Below, piece by piece: positions 48,062 to 57,102 of a stretch of 64,000 nucleotides of DNA. Below the pieces are notes generated by a model. The model ran no database searches, was not told the DNA's origin, and worked only from the letters and a program-made list of their open reading frames with translations. This DNA is from Herbaspirillum sp. alder98 (lineage in GTDB: Bacteria > Pseudomonadota > Gammaproteobacteria > Burkholderiales > Burkholderiaceae_D): assembly GCF_020179755.1 (NCBI RefSeq), contig NZ_JAIUCY010000001.1, positions 806,001 through 870,000 of the forward strand, in the 5' to 3' direction. Each line of letters starts with the position of its first letter. Positions within the stretch are counted from its first letter, which is position 1. A program made the position numbers and the translations under genes.

Positions 48062-51000
48062 TCAGGCCCCGGCATTGGGAATCGGACCGATCTCGCGGCG
48101 CGGCGCGGCCGGTACGGTCTTGGCTGGCGCGGCCGGGCCTGATCGCTTGCCGTCGAGCAGCTCGCGGGCGCGCTCACCGTCCACCGGCGCCACCTGCCCC
48201 TGCTTGACCACCACCGGATCGCTCCAGGCGCCACTGACCTTGTATTCGAAAGTGAGCGACTTCATCACCGGGCTGCGCAGGAACAGCTGCGCCAGCAAGG
48301 TGCTGACACCAATCACCGGATTGACGGCCATGGCCACCACCGAAGCGGTGCCCAGGTTGATCTCGGGGATCACCACCACGTGCAGGTCTTGCGTCTCGCG
48401 ATTGATGTCGGCCGAGCCGTTCATCAGTACCGAGGCGGTCACGCCGGTCATCTTGAGATTATCGGTGGTGGCGATGCCGCCCTTGATGGCGGCCGTGCCC
48501 AACACATTGTCGAAGGCAAAGCCCTCGGAGAACACATCGCGGAAATCCAGCGTCAGGCGGCGCGGCAGCGCCTGCAGATTCAGCACGCCCAGCAGCTTGG
48601 CCGCCCCCGGATCGACCTTCAGGAACTGGCCGGCGTGCACATCCAGGTGCACCTGGCCGGACAGGCTGGGGATATCCAGCGCATAGGGCAGGCCCTTCCA
48701 GCTGAGGTCGCCATCCAGCTTGCCCTGGCCGCCACGGATCGTGCCCGAATACCCGAATCGCTCCAGCAGCTTGCCGGCATCATGGATATCGAGTGCATAG
48801 GTGACATTGGTCGTGTTGTTGCGGCCGAATGCCATCCAGTTGCCGGCTGCGCGCAGTTCGGCATCGGCGCTGGACAACAGCAGGCGCTCGATGCGCCATT
48901 CGCGGCCGACCGCCGTAACCATGTTGTTGGCCGCCAGTTCGAGTCGTCCCAGTTTCTTGCCGGCCAGCTCGAAACGCTCGGCGCGGATGTCGAGCGCCGG
49001 CATCTGGGCATTGTTATCGGCCGTGGCACCGCCGGTCGCGGTGGCGGTAGACGCTGCAGCCGGTTCGTGTCCCTTCGGAATCACCAGCGACGACAGTTGC
49101 GCGCTGACCTTGCCCGGCCCCCGCCTGCCGCCCGGCTCTTCCCAGGTAATGGTGCCGCTGGCCTGCTGCGATTCGAGATTGATCTGCCACGCATTCTTCT
49201 GATGTGTCGCATTGAGGATCAGGCCATCCAGCTGCTTGCCCATCAGCGTCAGTGCGCCCACCCGCGCCGATACCGCGTCGGGCTGCAGGTACTGGGTGAT
49301 ATCGCTGCTGGCCAGGCGATTGCCGTTGCCGCCCGCGCCGGCATCCTGGCCCTCGATCTCGCTCTTGAAGTCGCGCCAGGCATCGAGATCAAGGCGTTCG
49401 GTGGCCAGCGCCAGCTTGAGCCCGGCTGCCGGCGTCGGCACCGGCTGGCCGTAGCCGATACCGCCGCTGGTGACGCGCCAGTCGCCGGCCCGCGCCACCA
49501 CCCGTTCACGCAGGTAGCGCGAGGCAATGGCCGAACCGAGTGCCACGCGTATTTCTTCGCGCTCCACCAGCGGGTCGCTCGACGCCACCGGCTGCAGGTC
49601 GAAGCGCATGGGCAGATTGTCGCCCGCGGCCTTGTTCAAGGGCGCAGGCAGGTTGACCGCCAGGCCGGCCAGGTTCGATTCGACCACCAGTTCCGGACGA
49701 TGCCCGCGCACCTGCACCGTGGCGCTATAACGCGCTCCGCCCTCCATGCGTGCCAGCAGGCGCTGCATCGATGGTTCGCTGTACTGGCGACGCAGCATCT
49801 CGATATTGATCGCGCCGTCCAACCGCACCAGGCTGCTGCCGTCGCGCTGGGTGCCGCCGCTCAGCGCCACGTTGTCGCCCAGGAACTGGCCGCGCACGCC
49901 ATTGAGCGTGAAACCATGCTCGTTGAACTCGACCTTGCCGCCGGTGCGGTAGAACACCGGCAAGGTCGGCAACAGATCGACATCGTTGCCGGCAAAGTGA
50001 AACGCGCCCTGCACCGTGGTATCGATCGCATGGTTGAGCGGCATCCGGAAACGCAGCTCAAGCCGGCCATCACCGCTGGCGCTGCTCTGTTGCATGACGT
50101 CGCCGGTCCAGCGGGCTACCGGGCTATGGTTGACGTATTGCAGGAAAACCGGCATCGGCGCATTGGCCACGCCGTCGATCTCGAGCGCGGCATCGTGCGA
50201 CACCAGCTCGGCCACCCGCGCGGTCACCGGTCCCAGCCGGGCGCCCAGGCTGCGCGCCGAGTCGGCCTTGATTTCAAGGCGCGCGCGGTCGAGGCTGAAC
50301 TTGCCGCGCCCCTCTTCAAGCAGCGGCCACTCGGGGCTGCTGCCGTCACGGTCAAGATGCCCCGGGGTGTAGTTGACCTTGAGCCCGTCGAAGTCGCCGT
50401 TGACGGTCAGTTCACCGCGCGGCTTGTCGCCTTCCTTCAGCGGCTGGAAAGGCAAGTCCGCCAGATCACCCTTGATGCGCAACTGCACATTGCGGGCGGT
50501 GCCATCGACCAGGCCTTCGGTGAGCCAGTGACGGGCGCCCTCGTTCATGTGTTGCGGCAGATAGCGACGCAGGGTCTTGATATCGAACGTCGAGAATTCG
50601 CCGGTCACGTCGACCGTCCCCGGCGCCGTGCCCTGCAGCGGCTTGATGTGCTTGCCGCGCAAGCGTCCGGCCACGCCCGGCTGGGCGAAATCGAGGTCAT
50701 CCACTTCGAACAGCAGGGTCTGGTCTTTCTGGTACTGCCAGTGCGCATCCATGGTCAGGCGATCGAATGGCATGCGCGACTCGGCAAACATCTGCGCTGG
50801 CAGTTGCACGCCGAAGTCCCTCGCGTCCAGCCGCAGGGTGCCGCCCTTCTCGGTGGCATCGATGCTGCCCGAGAGGTTGTCGAAGCCCGGCAAGGCAGCC
50901 CATTGCGCCGGTGCGCTCTGCTGCGCCGTCAACTTGCGCTCGCGCGCCACGCTGCTGCTGACATGGCTCGACTGCGCCTTCAGGCCCAGTTGCGAAAAGC

Positions 51001-52348
51001 GTCCCTGGATCCGGTACGAGCTCAGCTCGGGATAGGTCCCCTGCCATTGCACGGTGAAGTCGTGCAAGTCGCCACGCGGCGCCAGGTCATCCAGCAACTT
51101 GCGTTGCGACGGCGCCAGCGGCAGGCGTGCGGCCAGTTGCGACAACGCTTCCAGGTTCAGGTGGCTGGCCTTGACGCTGGTGCGCTCGGGCTTGAGCGGG
51201 GTGGCCGCTTCATAGCTTTCGTCCAGCGAAGTGGCGGGCAACACGAAACCATCCGGCATCTCGATCGAAAAGTCGGTCAGGCTGACCTTGTGGCCGTTGG
51301 CGCCGAAGGTCGGCACGCCCTCCACCGGCGAGGCGCCCAGGATTTCGCTGGCCGAAATCCGGCCGTTGACGCGCTTGAGGGTAAGCGGCTCGAGCTGGCG
51401 CGACAGGCGCGCGCTGAAATCGCTCAAGCCCAGGTCGGCGGTGAAATTGGCCACCTTGGCCTGGTCCAATGCCAGCCAGGCGCGCACCGAGCCGGTGCCG
51501 CGCAGGATCTCGAACGGATAGTCAACATACGCGCGCCACACCGACAGGTCGGTCTGGCGCAGGTCGGCATACAGGGTGCCTTTCCAGCGACTGACGTCGG
51601 AAATGCGGCGGGAAAAGGCGGGGTGGGTGAAGTCGGCGCGCACGTCCAGCGGTGCGGCGATGTTGCCCGGCGGCACGGCGCGCAGGGACAGGCGATGACG
51701 CAGCCAGCTGTTGTGCAAGACCAGGTTGACGTCGTCCAGCGTCAGTTCGGGCGCATTGCGCAGCTCGTCGTGCCAGCGCACACGGCTGGCGCGGATGACG
51801 ATCTCGCGTTGCGACAGCAGCCAGTCGAGGGTGCTGCCGTCGCCACCCGCCGGCACCGGAATGCCGCCCACGTCCAGCCGGCCGGCGCTATCGCGCCGGA
51901 TCGCCAGGTCGGCCTGCTCGATGGACAGGTTCTCCAGCCGCAGCCCGGCGACCAGTACGCTGCTCCATGACAGCGTGGCATTGACCCGCGGCAGGGTCAG
52001 GGCCGGCTGGCCCTGGGCGTCATGCACCGTGATGTTGGCCAGCGCCAGTTGCGGCCGCAGGCCGCTCCAGGATGCCTGGACCTGCTCGATGGTGACGGCG
52101 CGACCGACGGCCCTGGAGGCCATGCGTTCGATCTGCGGCTTGTAGTGACTGATCTCGGGCAGCACCGCGTAGCGCAGCCCCAGAAACAGGGCGCAGAAGA
52201 CGAAGTACGCGACCAGCAGGAATTTGAGGGTGAAGCCCAGCACATGGTGCGAAGCCCGGTTGAGCTTGAAGTAGCTGCCTCGCGCGATCCGCCAGCACAG
52301 CGCCCAACGGGGTGATTTCGATGCGGCTTGACGTTGTTCTTCTTGCAT
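48062..52348 (-). CDS. yhdP: YhdP family protein (AsmA-like, bridge-like lipid transport)
   Basis: A very large envelope protein of 1428 residues. One membrane anchor lies near the N-terminus (FTLKFLLVAYFVFCALFLGLRYAVL, about 38-62), and the remainder would be a long periplasmic repeated beta-groove. In E. coli YhdP acts with TamB and YdbH in phospholipid transport to the outer membrane. Matching blocks include FTADLGLSDFSARLSRQLEPL and the AsmA-like C-terminus IDREYQ-type (DINRETQDLHVVVIPEINLGTASVVAMAVNPVIGVSTLLAQLFL). I use the ATG at 52348; a TTG one codon upstream is also open. It is the first gene of yhdP-nit-tldD and divergent from glnE. Confidence 0.93.
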   Translation of the reverse strand: MQEEQRQAASKSPRWALCWRIARGSYFKLNRASHHVLGFTLKFLLVAYFVFCALFLGLRYAVLPEISHYKPQIERMASRAVGRAVTIEQVQASWSGLRPQLALANITVHDAQGQPALTLPRVNATLSWSSVLVAGLRLENLSIEQADLAIRRDSAGRLDVGGIPVPAGGDGSTLDWLLSQREIVIRASRVRWHDELRNAPELTLDDVNLVLHNSWLRHRLSLRAVPPGNIAAPLDVRADFTHPAFSRRISDVSRWKGTLYADLRQTDLSVWRAYVDYPFEILRGTGSVRAWLALDQAKVANFTADLGLSDFSARLSRQLEPLTLKRVNGRISASEILGASPVEGVPTFGANGHKVSLTDFSIEMPDGFVLPATSLDESYEAATPLKPERTSVKASHLNLEALSQLAARLPLAPSQRKLLDDLAPRGDLHDFTVQWQGTYPELSSYRIQGRFSQLGLKAQSSHVSSSVARERKLTAQQSAPAQWAALPGFDNLSGSIDATEKGGTLRLDARDFGVQLPAQMFAESRMPFDRLTMDAHWQYQKDQTLLFEVDDLDFAQPGVAGRLRGKHIKPLQGTAPGTVDVTGEFSTFDIKTLRRYLPQHMNEGARHWLTEGLVDGTARNVQLRIKGDLADLPFQPLKEGDKPRGELTVNGDFDGLKVNYTPGHLDRDGSSPEWPLLEEGRGKFSLDRARLEIKADSARSLGARLGPVTARVAELVSHDAALEIDGVANAPMPVFLQYVNHSPVARWTGDVMQQSSASGDGRLELRFRMPLNHAIDTTVQGAFHFAGNDVDLLPTLPVFYRTGGKVEFNEHGFTLNGVRGQFLGDNVALSGGTQRDGSSLVRLDGAINIEMLRRQYSEPSMQRLLARMEGGARYSATVQVRGHRPELVVESNLAGLAVNLPAPLNKAAGDNLPMRFDLQPVASSDPLVEREEIRVALGSAIASRYLRERVVARAGDWRVTSGGIGYGQPVPTPAAGLKLALATERLDLDAWRDFKSEIEGQDAGAGGNGNRLASSDITQYLQPDAVSARVGALTLMGKQLDGLILNATHQKNAWQINLESQQASGTITWEEPGGRRGPGKVSAQLSSLVIPKGHEPAAASTATATGGATADNNAQMPALDIRAERFELAGKKLGRLELAANNMVTAVGREWRIERLLLSSADAELRAAGNWMAFGRNNTTNVTYALDIHDAGKLLERFGYSGTIRGGQGKLDGDLSWKGLPYALDIPSLSGQVHLDVHAGQFLKVDPGAAKLLGVLNLQALPRRLTLDFRDVFSEGFAFDNVLGTAAIKGGIATTDNLKMTGVTASVLMNGSADINRETQDLHVVVIPEINLGTASVVAMAVNPVIGVSTLLAQLFLRSPVMKSLTFEYKVSGAWSDPVVVKQGQVAPVDGERARELLDGKRSGPAAPAKTVPAAPRREIGPIPNAGA

Positions 52349-52467
52349 CAAAATGAAATGGACAACCTAGTGTGGAATAATTCGCGCGGACGCCATGATC
52401 GCATGGAAAACATGCCCTTGCCATCGCCTATGAACCGGTAGCGCCGCATAAGTTTAAAAACCGGGGA

Positions 52468-52473
52468 TAAAAT
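52468..52473 (+). promoter_or_regulatory. -10 element (TAAAAT) upstream of glnE
   Basis: TAAAAT in the 252-base divergent gap, 128 bases before the glnE ATG; no good -35. No other structure was recognised in this gap. Confidence 0.3.
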
Positions 52474-52600
52474 TGGCCGCACTTCTCGGGTGACTTCGCC
52501 GAGGTTGCCGCACAAACTGATTTTCGGACGTCACGACCATTGCTGTAGCGATCTGGCGGGCGATTTTCTTTCTTTTACACATGTTTTTCACCTCACTTCG

Positions 52601-55315
52601 ATGACCAAAACGCCCCGTTCCCTCGTCAGCGCCCAGACTTCACGCTACTTCACCCGCTGGACCCTGGCCGACGACAGCCGCCCGGCGCTGGTCACGCAGG
52701 TCGCCGCGGCGCCACTGGTACGCGCCGACTTCGAGGCCCGGGTGCAGGCCGACCTGGCCGGTGGCGCCAGCCTCAACGGCGCCATGCGGCGCCTGCGCAA
52801 TCTGGTGATATGCACCCTGATCGAGCGCGACCTCAGTGGCCGGGCCGACCTGGCCGAGGTGGTCGCGACCATGACCGCCTTTGCCGACTTCGCGGTACAG
52901 ACGCACCTGCAGGCGCTGATGGTCGAGCAATGCGCCCTTTATGGCGAGCCCATCGGCGAGGAATCGGGCCGGGTGCAGCACATGATCGTGCTGGGCATGG
53001 GCAAGCTGGGCGGCGGCGAACTCAATGTCTCGTCCGACATCGACCTGATCTTCGTCTATCCGGAGGACGGCGACACCCGGGCCGGGGACGGCCAGAAGTC
53101 GCTGTCCAACCACGAGTTCTTCGTGCGCCTGGGCAAGAAGCTGATCGGCGCGCTGGCCGAGATTACCGAAGACGGCTTCACCTTCCGGGTCGACATGGCG
53201 CTGCGGCCCAACGGTAATTCGGGGCCGCTGGTGGCCAGCTTCAACATGGTCGAGGAATACCTGATCCGCCAGGGCCGCGAATGGGAGCGCTATGCCTGGA
53301 CCAAGGCCCGCGCGCTGACCGGCGAGGCCGAGGATATCGTCGCGCTCGAAGCGATCAGCCACCCATTCATCTTCCGCCGCTACCTGGACTACGGCTCGAT
53401 CGATGCGCTGCGTTCGATGCACGCGCAGATCCGGGCCGAGGTCAAGCGCCAGGAGGCGCTGCATCCGGACCGCAGCAACAACGTCAAGCTGGGGCGCGGC
53501 GGCATCCGCGAGATCGAATTCGCCAGCCAGGTGTTCCAGCTGATCCGCGGCGGCCGCGACCCCGACCTGCGCGACCGCTCCACTCGCGCCACGCTGCGCA
53601 CGCTGGCCGACAAGGACCTGCTGGCGCCGGACGTGGTGGAAGAACTGCTGGCGGCCTACACCTTCCTGCGCGACCTCGAACATCGCCTGCAATACCTGGA
53701 AGACGCCCAGACCCATACGCTGCCGGTCAATCCGGACGATCTGCTGCTGGTGGCGCAGATGATGGGCCTGGCCGACAGCGCGGCCCTGCTGCAGGCGCTG
53801 GAGGCGCACCGCCTGGTGGTGGCGCGCCAGTTCGACGCCATCTTCAATGATCGCCAGGGCGGCGAGACCGATGACGAAGCGCCGGGCCTGTCGGACACCG
53901 ATGGCATTGAAGCCATCAGCGACGCGTTGCAACTGGTGGGTTTTCCCGCCGGCGAGATCGCCGCGGCGGCCAAGCGACTGGAACTGTTATGGCAATCGCC
54001 GCGCATGCAAAGCCTGCCGGAACAGAGCCGCCTGCGCCTCAATACGCTCATCAATGCCGCCCTGCCCCTGATTTCGGCGCTGCACTACGACCACCTTCCG
54101 GCGTTGACGCGGCTGCTCGACTTTCTCGATGCCATCGCCCGCCGCGCCGCCTACCTGGCCCTGCTGACCGAATATCCGCATGCCCTGAAACGCCTGGTGC
54201 GCATGATCGGCGCCAGCGGCTGGGCCGCCACCTACCTGACCCAGCACCCGATCCTGCTGGATGAACTGCTGGACGACCGCAACCTCAAGGCGGCGTCCGA
54301 CTGGGTCGCCTTTGCCGCCAATTGCCAGCGCCAGCTCGATACTGCGCCGGGCGACACCGAACGCCAGATGGATATCCTGCGCGAGTTGCACCACAGCGAG
54401 CTGTTCCGCCTGCTGGCGCAGGACCTGGAAGGCGACTGGTCGGTCGAGAAGTTGGCCGACGAACTCTCGGCGCTGGCCGATATCCTGGTCGACGTCACCG
54501 TCAAGGCGGTCTGGCAGACCATCGCCCAGCGCCACCGCGAGGTCCCGCGCTTCGCGGTGATCGCCTACGGCAAGCTGGGCGGCAAGGAACTGGGTTATGT
54601 GTCCGACCTGGACCTGGTGTTTCTGTATGACGATGACGACCAGGAAGCGCCGGCCCACTACGCCAAGCTGGCGCAACGCTTCATTACCTGGATGACCAGC
54701 CACACGCCCGCCGGCACGCTGTTCGACATCGACGTCGCGCTGCGCCCGGACGGCGCCAGCGGCTTGCTGGTGTCGTCGGTGGCTTCGTTCGAGAAATACC
54801 AGCTCAATTCCGCCTGGATCTGGGAACACCAGGCCTTGACCCGGACCCGCTTCTGCGCCGGCGACGCCGCCATCGGCGAACGCTTCGAAGCCTTGCGCGA
54901 GCGGGTGCTGCGACAGCCGCGCGATGTGGCACGACTGGAAGAGGAAGTGCTGTCGATGCGGCGCCGCATGCGCGAGGCGCACCCCAACCGCACTACCCTG
55001 TTCGACCTCAAGCACGACCAGGGCGGCATGATCGACGTCGAGTTCATGGTGCAATACCTGGTGCTGCGCTACGCCCACGACTATCCGCAGTTGACCGGCG
55101 ACATCGGCAACATCGCGCTGCTCAAGCTGACCGCGCAACTGGGGCTGATCGAGACGACCATGGCGGCCGAGACCGCCAACGCCTATCGCATCTTCCGCCG
55201 CTTGCAGCACCAGATCCGGCTGCAAGGCTCGGAGCGGGCGCATATCGACGGCGTGCGGGTGGAGCACGAACGCGCCTGCGTGATCGACTTGTGGCAGCAG
55301 GTGTTCGGGCAGTAG
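52601..55315 (+). CDS. glnE: bifunctional glutamine synthetase adenylyltransferase / adenylyl-removing enzyme
   Basis: Controls glutamine synthetase by adding or removing AMP in response to PII and glutamine. It has 904 residues against 946 in E. coli. Two nucleotidyltransferase domains are visible: the removing domain with GMGKLGGGELNVSSDIDLIFVY (from about residue 132) and the adding domain with AYGKLGGKELGYVSDLDLVFLY (from about 656). The regulatory region lies between them. I use the ATG at 52601 (MTKTPRSLVS); no Shine-Dalgarno is obvious and an upstream GTG in frame has poor coding character. It ends 20 bases before REP-like repeats. Confidence 0.96.
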   Translation: MTKTPRSLVSAQTSRYFTRWTLADDSRPALVTQVAAAPLVRADFEARVQADLAGGASLNGAMRRLRNLVICTLIERDLSGRADLAEVVATMTAFADFAVQTHLQALMVEQCALYGEPIGEESGRVQHMIVLGMGKLGGGELNVSSDIDLIFVYPEDGDTRAGDGQKSLSNHEFFVRLGKKLIGALAEITEDGFTFRVDMALRPNGNSGPLVASFNMVEEYLIRQGREWERYAWTKARALTGEAEDIVALEAISHPFIFRRYLDYGSIDALRSMHAQIRAEVKRQEALHPDRSNNVKLGRGGIREIEFASQVFQLIRGGRDPDLRDRSTRATLRTLADKDLLAPDVVEELLAAYTFLRDLEHRLQYLEDAQTHTLPVNPDDLLLVAQMMGLADSAALLQALEAHRLVVARQFDAIFNDRQGGETDDEAPGLSDTDGIEAISDALQLVGFPAGEIAAAAKRLELLWQSPRMQSLPEQSRLRLNTLINAALPLISALHYDHLPALTRLLDFLDAIARRAAYLALLTEYPHALKRLVRMIGASGWAATYLTQHPILLDELLDDRNLKAASDWVAFAANCQRQLDTAPGDTERQMDILRELHHSELFRLLAQDLEGDWSVEKLADELSALADILVDVTVKAVWQTIAQRHREVPRFAVIAYGKLGGKELGYVSDLDLVFLYDDDDQEAPAHYAKLAQRFITWMTSHTPAGTLFDIDVALRPDGASGLLVSSVASFEKYQLNSAWIWEHQALTRTRFCAGDAAIGERFEALRERVLRQPRDVARLEEEVLSMRRRMREAHPNRTTLFDLKHDQGGMIDVEFMVQYLVLRYAHDYPQLTGDIGNIALLKLTAQLGLIETTMAAETANAYRIFRRLQHQIRLQGSERAHIDGVRVEHERACVIDLWQQVFGQ

Positions 55316-55334
55316 AGAGGGGACGCCCTATAAC

Positions 55335-55480
55335 GTCGCTGGGTCCTGACTTTCGTCAGGATGACGGCGATAGCGTTATAAATATCTCGTCGTGCCGGCG
55401 AAGGCCGGTACCCAGTGGCGTTTGTTGCGTCTCGATGACCGCTAAAAGTCGCTGGGTCCTGACTTTCGTCAGGATGACGG
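55335..55480. repeat. REP-like cluster A-B-A
   Basis: Unit A at 55335-55367, unit B at 55388-55420 and unit A at 55448-55480. The two A copies are identical over 33 bases (core CCTGACTTTCGTCAGG). Unit B has GTGCCGGCGAAGGCCGG and ends ACCCAGTGGCG, which is complementary to the CGCTGGGT start of unit A. They may stop glnE transcripts and those of the convergent methyltransferase gene. Confidence 0.8.
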
Positions 55481-55494
55481 GGAACGTTAATTAT

Positions 55495-56220
55495 TTAATT
55501 GGTGGCCACCAGCGGCTTCACGGCCACCAGATTGATCAGCGTCTCTTCGCGCACCGCTGGCGGCTTGATCTTGAACACGCGTTCCATGATGCCCAGGTCT
55601 TCGCGGCTCCACCACAGGAACGGGTAAGAGACCGACTCCGGTGCCACCGTAAAGCCGGCGCTGCGCACCAGCGCCAGGTATTGCTCAGCGGTCTTCTGCA
55701 CTTCCATCGGATGACGGAACAGCAAGCGGATGATCCATGAGTCGATATAACGCTTGGTCGACTCCGCAAACAGCAGCACGCCGCCCGGCTTGAGCACGCG
55801 ATAGAACTCGGCGATCGCCTCTTCCTGCTCGATCAGGTGATGGAAGGTCTGGTGGCAGAACAGCAGGTCAACGCTATTGTCTTCAAGCGTCATCTGTGAA
55901 CTGGAACACTGGATGAATTCGGCCCGGATGCCGCTGCCTTCGACTTCGGCACGCGACGCCGCGATCATCTCGGGGTCGATGTCCATGCCGATCAGGCGCT
56001 GCGGGGCAAAGCGGTCATGCAGCTTCTTGAGCGAACGGCCCCAGCCGCAACCGACATCGGCCACCACCGGATAACTGTCGCGGCGCGCCGGGATCAAGGG
56101 TTCGAGATCCTTGAAGGCGCGCTCCAGCACGTGCTGGGTCCAGGTCGGAGTGCGCAGGAACCAGATGCCGAAGGCAGTTTCAGGTACGTGTGGTGGCAGC
56201 GGCGTCGATTGTGGTTTCAT
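55495..56220 (-). CDS. class I SAM-dependent methyltransferase
   Basis: A 241-residue methyltransferase of unknown substrate. Motif I is VVADVGCGWGRSLKKLH (about 52-68), followed by the acidic strand LIGMDIDPEMIAASRAE, then VDLLFCHQTFHHLIEQEEAIAEFYRVLKPGGVLLFAE (motifs II and III of the Methyltransf_11 type). The lack of a distinctive C-terminal domain leaves lipid, quinone or small-molecule substrates open. I chose the ATG at 56220 (MKPQST); an in-frame start 22 codons upstream is possible but reads like non-coding sequence. Monocistronic, with the REP cluster after the stop. Confidence 0.88.
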   Translation of the reverse strand: MKPQSTPLPPHVPETAFGIWFLRTPTWTQHVLERAFKDLEPLIPARRDSYPVVADVGCGWGRSLKKLHDRFAPQRLIGMDIDPEMIAASRAEVEGSGIRAEFIQCSSSQMTLEDNSVDLLFCHQTFHHLIEQEEAIAEFYRVLKPGGVLLFAESTKRYIDSWIIRLLFRHPMEVQKTAEQYLALVRSAGFTVAPESVSYPFLWWSREDLGIMERVFKIKPPAVREETLINLVAVKPLVATN

Positions 56221-56277
56221 TGATCCATTGATGGTCTGACAGCGCGGCAATGTCCCCCACCGGCGCACAACAAAAAT

Positions 56278-56293
56278 GCCCCGCATGCGGGGC
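56278..56293 (-). terminator. terminator of the Arg/Ser-rich lipoprotein gene
   Basis: GCCCCGCATGCGGGGC is a perfect 16-base palindrome; on the minus strand it is followed by ATTTTTGTTGT. Confidence 0.8.
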
Positions 56294-56362
56294 GTCGGAC
56301 CCGGATGTTACCGGGCCGGTTGGCGCAGGGCAAGTCCGGCCGCCCGTCGCGCCTGACTCAGA

Positions 56363-56875
56363 TCAATACTTGGGCGTCGGCTTTTCGTCGCGGCTGGCGC
56401 GGTTGCTGTCACGCGAAGACGACGATGAGGCCGAGTCACGCGAAGATGATGACGAAGACGAACTTTCGCGCTCACGCGAACGGCTGCTGTCACGCTCACG
56501 TTCACGGGCACGACTGCTGTCACGGGCGGCGCCGTCCTTGCTGTCCTTGGCCGCTTCCGGCGCCGGGGTCGGCGGCGCGGGCGGCGTCGAGTTCTGGATA
56601 TTCTTGGCGGCCATGTATTCGTGCATGTCCTTCCAGCCGGCGAAGATACCCGCCTTCAGGGCCTCGGGATTGCGGGTATAACAGTCTTCCAGCGACTGCC
56701 CAGCCTGACGGCAACCGGCGCCCAGCGCGATACCTTCGGCCTTGGCTTCTTCGGGCGTCTGCTTGGGCTTGGAAAAACTGCCGATGTAATCGCAAGCGGA
56801 CAGCGACAGGGTAACCGCGCCGATCAACGCCAGTTTGGCGGCCAGGCGATGCACTTGAAATGACGATGCTGACAT
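56363..56875 (-). CDS. predicted lipoprotein with a C-terminal Arg/Ser-rich tail
   Basis: A 170-residue protein of unknown function. The signal peptide ends in the lipobox-like LSAC (SLSACDYIG, Cys at about 28), so it is probably lipid-anchored. Residues about 35-95 form a small globular part with CRQAGQSLEDCYTRNPEALKAGIFAGWKDMHEYM, where two Cys could form a disulfide. A Pro/Ala linker leads to a tail (about 120-165) made almost wholly of Ser, Arg, Asp and Glu, with SRARERERDSSRSRERE and a run of eight Ser. The DNA of the tail is built of short tandem TCACG-type units. GAGGGAC precedes the ATG at 56875, which I chose over an upstream in-frame start. Confidence 0.78.
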   Translation of the reverse strand: MSASSFQVHRLAAKLALIGAVTLSLSACDYIGSFSKPKQTPEEAKAEGIALGAGCRQAGQSLEDCYTRNPEALKAGIFAGWKDMHEYMAAKNIQNSTPPAPPTPAPEAAKDSKDGAARDSSRARERERDSSRSRERESSSSSSSSRDSASSSSSRDSNRASRDEKPTPKY

Positions 56876-56940
56876 TACGTCCCTCGTGGATTCGGGTTGT
56901 TCTTGCAAGAATTACAATACTGCAGACGGACGAAAGGCCA

Positions 56941-56960
56941 TTGCAAACCGGAGTTTGCAA
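56941..56960. repeat. perfect inverted repeat (TTGCAAAC-CGGA-GTTTGCAA)
   Basis: Eight-base arms and a 4-base loop in the gap between gap and the lipoprotein gene. It could be an operator or a small hairpin; no T run follows. Confidence 0.4.
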
Positions 56961-57063
56961 CAGCCTCTCAATCTTTTGCAGGCTGATGTCGTATTTTCAC
57001 CGGGGTGCAAGCCCTTGCATCCGATGAAAAGAAGCCGAATCAACCCGGAAATTGCCAATACCG

Positions 57064-57083
57064 CCGCAGACTGGTGTCTGCGG
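57064..57083 (-). terminator. hairpin downstream of gap
   Basis: CCGCAGAC-TGGT-GTCTGCGG is a perfect 8-base stem 20 bases after the gap stop. The U-tract on the minus strand is poor (CGGTATTGG), so termination is likely but not certain. Confidence 0.55.
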
Positions 57084-57102
57084 ACAGCATTGTGATGGCT
57101 TA

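Noticed and set aside
48380-51970. 1196-codon open frame on the + strand opposite yhdP
   Set aside because: Very long, but the minus-strand frame encodes a recognisable YhdP protein with a membrane anchor and AsmA-like end. Long antisense frames are expected in GC-rich DNA with strong codon bias.
55495-56220. Possible link of the methyltransferase to the REP cluster as a mobile unit
   Set aside because: Codon use and GC look like the neighbours, and no transposase or flanking direct repeats are visible.
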